Below, piece after piece: positions 54,301 through 59,939 of a stretch of 59,939 nucleotides of DNA (its first letter is position 1; every line of letters starts with the position of its first letter). The DNA is from Nemertoderma westbladi. Its lineage: Eukaryota > Xenacoelomorpha > Nemertodermatida > Nemertodermatidae. The notes below the pieces were generated by a model. The model did not search any database and had not been told where the DNA came from. It worked only from the letters and a program-made list of their open reading frames with translations. The translations under genes were made by a program, and so were the position numbers. The stretch covers positions 1 through 59,939 of the forward strand of contig JAUCBJ010006993.1 in NCBI GenBank assembly GCA_032718475.1. Reading direction: 5' to 3'.

Positions 54301-56161
54301 TGTCTTCTACTGTTTCAGTCTCCTCATCTTCATCATCCGTTTCTTGCACATCTGCTCGGCCCATCGGATGCTCGGCCCCAAACTCATTATGATCGCGAGG
54401 ATGGTTAAGGATCTAACCTTCTTCATCTTTATTCTCGCGATCTTCCTGATAGGGTACGGTATCACCAGCTCCGCCCTCCTCTACCCCAACGAGACCCGCC
54501 CCTTCGTCGTCCTTAAGAACATCTTCTACCACCCCTACTGGCAGCTTTACGGCGAACTCTTTCTGGAACGCATTGACTACAACCCGAATCAAGCCGGCGA
54601 CTTTAATTGCTCCGACGACCCGGCTGACATCGCCAACGGAGTAGACCGCTGCCCCGAAACCGACGAGAAAATCCCTTCCATCCTCATGGCCCTGTACATG
54701 CTCTTCTCCAACATTCTGCTTCTCAACCTTCTCATCGCGATGTTCAGCTACACGTTCGAGAGGATCCAGGAGAACACTGACATATTCTGGAAGTTCCAGC
54801 GTTACGCTTTGATCCGCGAGTACCACGAACGGCCTCCCTTCCCCCCGCCCCTCATCATTATTCCCCACGTCTATCTGTTCTTCAAGTACTTTTACAAACG
54901 TCTGAGGGACTGCTGCAACCCCAACAAGGATTTCGGTCACGTGTTTAAGATGACGATGTCCGCAACGATGGAAGAGCATCTTATTCTATGGGAGGATCGC
55001 TGCACTCTGCATTGCGTGCTTAAATCGCATCGATTCGAAAAGGAGCAAGTTGACGAGCGAGTCAAGAACACAGAGCAGAAAGTGGACCACATATGTTACT
55101 CTTTGGACGACATGCAAAGTCTCGATGTTGGTAAAGATGTGTTGAAGCGAGTCGCCTATCTAGAGAAGCACGTTGAGCGGACGACGGTTGCGTTGGATTG
55201 GATTATAAAGCGGCTTTCTGAGAAGCCGGGCGGCAAATCGATAGCGGCGCCGGACCTTCCGGCGCTGGTGGACCGCTCGGATTCCGAGTCCGAGTCCGAC
55301 GCCGATACGAAACCCCCGGAGGCGGTTAACCGGATCGAGGACCTCGGATTGATGCTGCACATAAAGTCCCGGAGTAGTCCCTACCCCGGGACCAAGATCT
55401 CCCGGTTCATTGTCCCTAACAACAAGGTCTCCTGGCTCGAGTTGTTCCCGGAGTACCAGCCCGTCAGTTACACCGCGCCGACGGTTCTCGCCAAACCCGT
55501 CTGGGCCGACAAAGCCGACCTAATCGCGATGGACCCCGAGGATCGGCCCTTCCTCGCCTTCAATCAACTAGACGAGGAGAATAAAGTCGATCGTCGTTGC
55601 CATGTTAAGGAGTACTACGACGTAATCGATAGGTTGCCTAGGAACCCGCAGGGTCGGACGGGTATGATTGGACGCGGGTTGCTAGGGAGATGGGGGCCCA
55701 ACCACGCGGCTGACCCCATCGTTACTAGATGGAGGAGAGGCGGCGAGGGGGAGCGGAAGGAGTTGGAGTTTATCGCGATACAGAGGAAGGATAACCGGGA
55801 GTGGGGTATCCCAGGGGGGATGGTGGATCCCGGGGAGCGAGTGGGGCAGACGTTGAGACGGGAGTTCAGTGAGGAGGCGATGGGGGGCGCTGTAAAGGCT
55901 AAGGTGGACCAGCTGTTCGCCAAGGGGGTCGAGATATTCTCGGGTTACGTCGATGACCCGAGGAATACGGACAACTCGTGGATGGAGACCGTCGCCATGA
56001 ATTTCCACGATGAGGACGGCGATGTGTTCGACTTCGAGCTAAAGGCGGGAGATGACGCGAACGCCGTGAGGTGGCAACGGGTCACCGACAGAGTCGCCTT
56101 GTTCGCGAGTCATCAGGCCATCCTAAAGAAAGTAGCTGAGATGCATGGAGCTACGTTCTAA
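51365..56161 (+). CDS. TRPM2-like: TRPM2-like cation channel with C-terminal NUDT9-type Nudix domain (1598 residues, single exon)
   Basis: The start ATG at 51365 has A at -3. Residues of about 70-720 form the TRPM N-terminal homology region (SLOG-type ligand-binding core), with MLISVTGGAKDFVMKPRL and TRAWVVTGGTNAGVMKLVGEA. Six membrane segments span about 840-1150. The pore region contains YHPYWQLYGELFLERID (about 1055), and the last helix FSNILLLNLLIAMFSYTF. A TRP-helix region follows (FWKFQRYALIREYHERPPFPPP, about 1140-1155, not listed in full) and a short coiled coil at about 1210-1245. The C-terminal NUDT9 homology domain (about 1360-1595) has a Nudix box GGMVDPGERVGQTLRREFSEE at about 1483. 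TRPM2 channels are Ca2+-permeable and opened by ADP-ribose. The REFSEE signature keeps the residues of active NUDT9 ADP-ribose pyrophosphatases, so a channel-enzyme is likely. Vertebrate TRPM2 genes have about 30 exons; this frame has none. The CDS is clearly GC-richer than its surroundings. Confidence 0.95.
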   Translation: MSRVSPSKASNDMAELRSLTNRMSLTGTDKPSHRMSLVGTAVVGSGATLGMSASTSSKERHWIQTNMSKRICIQFTPKKHESIVCKCGYEQEAHDPRALRRSVAPETNWSIESNTAPERTDAFGEIEFVGYSGKKAKFVRVDSETNPKKIYHLFDKFWNLKRPKMLISVTGGAKDFVMKPRLRKMFQSGLMKVASSTRAWVVTGGTNAGVMKLVGEAVHQHQLTHAGEAAVVTIGIATYGVLNARPLLVSPRGMYPAMYRVAEAESSGGATLDQNHNHFVLVDDGTNGVFGRETTLWGKLVAEISDAGTTEGTVGNVKVPVVIVVLEGGPGTLSTVYNALKNDTPAVIVEGSGRAADILAWAYHKSKVAKDDSGDRKSVKRVKFDSKLEAAVRERIGTEWGGKKVGDIWGSKVYQWAEEVKQCILKKHLITIFDMDSQTEGARDIDMAILTALLNANRDQVLQQVKLALAWDRVDIARSDIFVSGTKWPRGSLDDVMSQAIIENKLSFIDVFLESGVSLKEFLTVRRLVDLYNNIPSVGLLRQLLDRERSKTNDGSYNLVHIGHLIKSLMGDNFNYRPLYLEDQRYNQKAKSVEETFDQPERELFIYAVLLQRMDMARRFWEDGRVATAAALFASKILKSMAHTSFVFDVDVQDTLQMYSQVFEDMAVDSVNECYRDDELKTQQVLVRDMKLFGRTTCIDIAVAADNKRFIAQSGCQSLLTSIWMGKMVPETKLWKLIVCMVFPPLVYPLIYFREDIPDENKAFAEHDDEILDEDLQGNGPGASYKKMEVDESIPMDNISTRPLTPLKQQSGIPNADITEMMNELTDVSTLYVGSSGKQLGVIKRLLLFLNSAIVTFCYNVIAYILFLVLFSYIVMCNFYLGEISWFEWLLIGWIATLFLEEVRQIAIEDTPTVVMKLYRWISDLWNIADLFALMFFVIGLALRLASWSYANTIPGGRAQIAIALPRGSIHYREWYWSHVFYCFSLLIFIIRFLHICSAHRMLGPKLIMIARMVKDLTFFIFILAIFLIGYGITSSALLYPNETRPFVVLKNIFYHPYWQLYGELFLERIDYNPNQAGDFNCSDDPADIANGVDRCPETDEKIPSILMALYMLFSNILLLNLLIAMFSYTFERIQENTDIFWKFQRYALIREYHERPPFPPPLIIIPHVYLFFKYFYKRLRDCCNPNKDFGHVFKMTMSATMEEHLILWEDRCTLHCVLKSHRFEKEQVDERVKNTEQKVDHICYSLDDMQSLDVGKDVLKRVAYLEKHVERTTVALDWIIKRLSEKPGGKSIAAPDLPALVDRSDSESESDADTKPPEAVNRIEDLGLMLHIKSRSSPYPGTKISRFIVPNNKVSWLELFPEYQPVSYTAPTVLAKPVWADKADLIAMDPEDRPFLAFNQLDEENKVDRRCHVKEYYDVIDRLPRNPQGRTGMIGRGLLGRWGPNHAADPIVTRWRRGGEGERKELEFIAIQRKDNREWGIPGGMVDPGERVGQTLRREFSEEAMGGAVKAKVDQLFAKGVEIFSGYVDDPRNTDNSWMETVAMNFHDEDGDVFDFELKAGDDANAVRWQRVTDRVALFASHQAILKKVAEMHGATF

Positions 56162-56757
56162 TTGTACGGATTCGTGTTCTAATTGCACGAATCCGTGTTC
56201 TAATTGCACGGATCCGTGTTCTAATTGCACGTATCCGTGTTCTAATTGCACGGATCCGTGTTCTAATTGCACGAATCCGTGTTCTAATTGCACGTATCGG
56301 TGTTCTAATTGCACGGATCCGTGTTCTAATTCCACGTATCCGTGTTCTAATTGCACGTATCCGTGTTAATTGAACGGATCCGTGTCCTAATTGCACGAAT
56401 TCGTGTTCTAATTGCACGGATCCGTGTTCTAATTGCACGTATCCGTGTTAATTGAACGGATCCGTGTCCTAATTGCACGAATTCGTGTTCTAATTGCACG
56501 GATCCGTGTTCTAATTGCACGAATCCGTGTTCTAATTGCACGTATCGGTGTTCTAATTGTACGGATCCGTGTTCTAATTCCACGTATCCGTGTTCTAATT
56601 GCACGTATCCGTGTTAATTGAACGGATCCGTGTCCTAATTGCACGGATTCGTGTTCTAATTGCACGGATCCGTGTTCTAATTGCACGGATCCGTGTTCTA
56701 ATTGCACGGATCCGTGTTCTAATTGCACGGATCCGTGTTTTAATTGCACGGATCCGG
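56156..56757. repeat. 21-bp minisatellite overlapping the TRPM2-like stop codon
   Basis: About 28 units of gttctaattgcacggatccgt with aat/tat/gat variants at the centre. Shortened units (gttaattgaacggatccgt) recur in a larger block repeated three times (about 56365, 56450 and 56615). The TAA of the TRPM ORF at 56159-56161 is the ttctaa of the first unit. Confidence 0.95.
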
Positions 56758-56792
56758 GGTGTCTTTTATTACCAATCTGGATGACATAATAT

Positions 56793-56798
56793 AATAAA
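56793..56798 (+). promoter_or_regulatory. Candidate polyadenylation signal of the TRPM2-like gene
   Basis: AATAAA about 630 bp after the stop and 36 bp after the end of the minisatellite. If used, the 3' UTR is almost entirely minisatellite. Confidence 0.45.
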
Positions 56799-57202
56799 TA
56801 ATATATTCAGTTATTTTTTGTAAATTACTCGTTTAATTTTTTGCTTCAAACTCAATTTATATTTTTAGTTGTAACTTTTCACACAATATTAATATTGAGT
56901 ATTTTATATTAAGTAAATTGTTTATTAATTAAATGATTGTTTATTTAGTTGTATAATAATTAGGTGCTTGTACTTTCATTCCATTAGTATATTTGACTCG
57001 CGATATTATCCATTCCTCTAGATCTAGATAAGTGTCGGGTTGAAATTATTTTTTTTCCACAAATTTTAATTTTAAATTATTTATATCCGACATTTTAGAA
57101 ATAACAAATGGACTTTATTCCTACAAATCCGATGGAAGTGAAATAAAGTCAACTTATTTAACGCTGTATACCTGCTATCCTATCAGCAGTTCCCAACCGC
57201 AA
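56799..57202. other. AT-rich intergenic DNA
   Basis: Nothing recognisable. Confidence 0.3.
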
Positions 57203-57620
57203 TTGGTTGAATTTCTGGTATTAAGGCGTACCGGTACTATCAGACATGTTACTCCCCCCTCAGCGGCGGCGGGGACAACTTCTGGTTCTACGTGGAAGCG
57301 GAGTGTCAATGAATCTGGGGCCACGCCGTGGTACTCTACAAGTACCGTGGTCTACGCGAACAATGGGATGTGGGAGCTCAGTTGGTTGAGCGCCGGCCTG
57401 CAATCTATTAGTTGTAGGTTCGAGCCCTGCCAGGGTCCACTCAGCCTTTCACCCATTGTGGTCGATAATATAAGTACCCAGTTGAGTTGCGGGAGCAAAA
57501 CAAGAGATAGGAGTAGCGCCCCCTACCCTCGGGTAGCAGCTATGGAAAGAGGAGCCTTCGGGTCGCCTCCGACTTCGGCCGACTGTTTGCTTTGCTTGAT
57601 TACAATAAAAACAATTGCGT
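57203..57620 (+). mobile_element. tRNA-derived SINE (Cys-like head)
   Basis: A box-like gagctcagttggttgagcgc (about 57374), anticodon loop-like cctgcaa and B box-like ggttcgagccctgcc (about 57418) lie at tRNA spacing. They are followed by ccactcagcctttcaccc and gtcgataatataagtacc, a body motif I recall from several invertebrate SINEs. The GC-rich part upstream (57240-57360) may be a head extension. The 3' end runs into gattacaataaaa. Arms do not form a clean tRNA. Confidence 0.7.
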
Positions 57621-57629
57621 TTCCCTTAT

Positions 57630-57690
57630 ATACATTACCTATATATATATTATATATATATTCCCTTATATACGTTTCCTATATATACAT
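57630..57690. repeat. ctatatata / cccttatata microsatellite
   Basis: Short AT repeats and a duplicated cccttatatac phrase after the SINE. Confidence 0.7.
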
Positions 57691-57719
57691 TCCGGGATCA
57701 GCATGTATAAAATGATCAG

Positions 57720-58650
57720 CTGTATAAAATAGGGAAATTGTTGAAATTGCCTAAATTTATAATCATTTTAGAGGAGCTATTTTTAGAAATATAAAGCAAT
57801 TATTGGTAGGTCTGTTAAGGTTAGATCATCTCAGGGTTCGTCAGAGTGCATCTCTGCCTTACTTTGTGATTATAATCCCCGTCAAATGGCTGAAGAAAAC
57901 TTGGTGCTTTATTTTTTTACTATTAATTTGCCTTTATTTTACAGTTGACGTGACGTTTAAATATAAATTCTTTATATGACGGTCGTTTTGTTTAATACGT
58001 TTACTTTTAATTTAAATTGTATTTAAATCAGTAAAATTTGGTTAAAATACAATGATTTGTTTTTCTGTATTTAATATTTTCTGCGGTAGATTTGCATTTG
58101 TTTAAATATTATTTATATGTAATTAAGTCTATTTAATTGATTTAGTATATCATGTTCTCCCTGTAGCAGCAGCCAATAGCTAAATATATTTATTAGGTTG
58201 AATATATTATATATTTTATTTAACATGTAAGCGCTTGGGTTTATCTTATATTATTGGACGCTGTAACTTTTATTACAATCCATATTATGTCCATTTTAAT
58301 ATTATTTATAAGTTTGTATTTGTCGCACAATAAGTAACCACATTCATAAATAAATTTACTGGTACTTAATTGATAGGCAACATATTTAAGCTAGTCGCTA
58401 ATGAGTTTAACATTAAACCGGGTAATATTGAGGCAGAAGAAATGACAATCATTTAGAGAAATTAAAAAATAATAATTTTTTTAAATTTTAATTCGTGCAT
58501 TTGTATTGTATACCTTTCTATCTATATAATTTTACATTTTGGTTTTAAATCCCACCTCATACTGAATAGGTTTTGTTTACAAAAACCCAACATATTGCGT
58601 TGGTATTTTTATATTTTATTTATACAATGTTCTAGTAATGGTGATTGATA
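57720..58650. other. AT-rich DNA, no gene seen
   Basis: No ORF above about 60 codons with recognisable content. Many TTTA/TAAA-rich stretches. Confidence 0.3.
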
Positions 58651-58654
58651 AATG

Positions 58655-59275
58655 TGATTGACCGGTGGGGTTGATGGGTTGGGGGACTTTATATCTCGGG
58701 GGACTTTATATCTCGGGGGACTTTATATCCCGTGGGACTTAATATCCCAGGGAATTTATATCCCGTGGTACTTTAGATCCCTGTGGACTTTATACACGGT
58801 GGACTTTATACCCCGAGGGTCTTTATTTCCCGGGGCTTTATATCCTGTGGGACTTTAGATTTCGGGGAACTTTATATTGCGGGGGTCTTTGTATCGCGGG
58901 GGACTTTGTATCCCGGGGGACTTTATATCCGGAATGACATTATATCCCGGAGACTTTATATCCCATAGGAACTTAGATCCCGGTGACATTATATCCTGGG
59001 GACTTTATATCCCGTAGGAACTTAGATCCCGGTGACATTATATCCTGGGGACTTTATATCCCGTAGTAACTTAGATCCCGGTGACATTATATCCTGGGGA
59101 CTTTATATCCCGTAGTAACTTAGATCCCGGTGACATTATATCCTGGGGACTTTATATCCCGTAGTAACTTAGATCCCGGTGACATTATATTCCGTGGGAC
59201 TTTAGATTCCGCGGGACTTTGGATTCCATGGGACTTTAGATTCCGTGGGACTTTAGATTCCATGGGACTTTAGAT
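58655..59275. repeat. Minisatellite of 16-17 bp units with a 49-bp higher-order period
   Basis: Basic unit gggggactttatatccc (17 bp) with many variants. From about 58960 to 59200 a 49-bp compound unit (gactttatatcccgtag, then aacttagatcccggt, then gacattatatcctgg) repeats with an exact period: gtgacatt at 58983, 59032, 59081, 59130 and 59179. After that it returns to single units of gggactttagattcc. Confidence 0.93.
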
Positions 59276-59419
59276 ACCTACTAACTACTACTATAATCGG
59301 CCTGCAGCGTTGAAGCTGCACATTGCGATGCTATGCTACCTTAACAAAAACATTCTTGCCACCACCATGCAATGCAATTTTCGAAATTTGGAATATAAGT
59401 TCAGAAGAACCCTGCATCC

Positions 59420-59556
59420 AATTCTTCTGAACAAATTTTGCCTCAAATGCGCTGGAGCTTTTTTAGAACAAAAAGGCCCCAAAATAGGGCTTTTTGGGCC
59501 TTGATATAAAAAGGCTCCAGAAAAAGGGCATTTCCAACCAAATTTGTTCAGAAGTA
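59420..59556. repeat. Imperfect hairpin of about 135 bp
   Basis: cttctgaacaaattttg pairs with caaatttgttcagaag, and inner blocks ctggagc/gctccag and aaggcccc aaaa/ttttgggcctt also pair. It could be the core of a small MITE. The surrounding 59290-59939 is non-coding. Confidence 0.65.
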
Positions 59557-59939
59557 TAGAGAAAGGTATTCTTAACAAGTCTACCAAATTTCAACTTACT
59601 TCAGTTAAAATTGGCGGAGATATAGCCTTTTTCTTGAAAAAACGTCATTCTGAGATATGGGTGTTTAAAGTTTAAGGAACAATTCAAACTTTCCAGCTAT
59701 TTTAGATAATACCATTTTTATATGTTCAACAATAACTTTGTCAAAAATGAATGAAATTCAAAGACATTTTTCATTCTTCCTAAAGATATAACTAATAAAA
59801 CAACTTTTTAGCAATTTTATTCATATCTGTACCGTGAGAGCCTTTTTTATGAAAAGGGCCCCGTACAATTGTAAAGTATAGTGCTGCTCGAACGCTTGAG
59901 AAGGTTTGAGAAAAGATATGAGAAAACTGCTTACAGATT

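Noticed and set aside
56145-56784. Repetitive ORFs in several frames of the 21-bp minisatellite
   Set aside because: The 21-bp period keeps frames open by chance. The products are simple repeats with no gene context.
57374-57440. Functional tRNA-Cys gene
   Set aside because: A and B box-like blocks are present, but the acceptor and T arms do not pair properly and a SINE-type body follows.

Overview
The window looks like nuclear DNA from an invertebrate metazoan. It is AT-rich and full of transposable elements. It carries BEL/Pao-type LTR retroelements, tRNA-derived SINEs, TIR transposons and MITEs, several minisatellites, and animal single-copy genes (HENMT1, TP53RK, ALG12 and a TRPM2-type channel). 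There are no bacterial-style operons, rRNA genes, intact tRNA genes or CRISPR arrays. I cannot fix the phylum. The four recognisable host genes each read as one uninterrupted ORF, although their relatives in other animals usually contain introns.

Layout. 1-0.5 kb: the 3' end of an AT-rich plus-strand gene ending in a PWWP-like domain. 0.7-12.9 kb: an older minus-strand BEL/Pao-derived element with accessory ORFs in its 3' part, a 1677-residue Gag-protease ORF, a 2.25 kb leader and a diverged 5' LTR. 15.2-16.6 kb: HENMT1, minus strand. 16.8-17.5 kb: a foldback MITE. 17.7-19.9 kb: a 48/53-bp tandem array. 19.9-31.6 kb: a complete young plus-strand BEL/Pao-derived element of 11,630 bp, with two 1175-bp LTRs and a 5-bp target duplication. 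31.7-33.5 kb: a hAT-like element holding a SINE and a nested Harbinger-like MITE. 34.0-34.6 kb: TP53RK. 35.2-36.1 kb: a near-perfect palindromic MITE. 36.6-38.0 kb: ALG12. 38.3-40.0 kb: a Mutator-like element. 40.3-44.4 kb: a 4-kb long-TIR element carrying a broken gene of a widespread uncharacterised family. 44.4-51.3 kb: tandem and inverted repeats and another MITE. 51.4-56.2 kb: a single-exon TRPM2-like channel with a NUDT9 homology domain. Its stop codon lies in a 21-bp minisatellite that forms the next 0.6 kb. 57.2-59.9 kb: a SINE, a 17/49-bp minisatellite and a hairpin-forming repeat.

Main points. First, both BEL/Pao copies encode only Gag, zinc knuckles and protease. The reverse transcriptase, RNase H and integrase cores are missing at the same joint in each, yet one copy has LTRs that differ at only two sites by eye. 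This fits a recently mobile, Gag-carrying non-autonomous family that also has a conserved 3' accessory ORF. Second, the two copies lie in opposite orientation around HENMT1, the small-RNA (piRNA) methyltransferase gene. Third, the TRPM2-like protein keeps a catalytic-type Nudix box (REFSEE), as expected of an ADP-ribose channel-enzyme. The host genes otherwise work in unrelated processes: small-RNA stability, tRNA t6A synthesis (KEOPS), N-glycan assembly in the ER, and cation entry.
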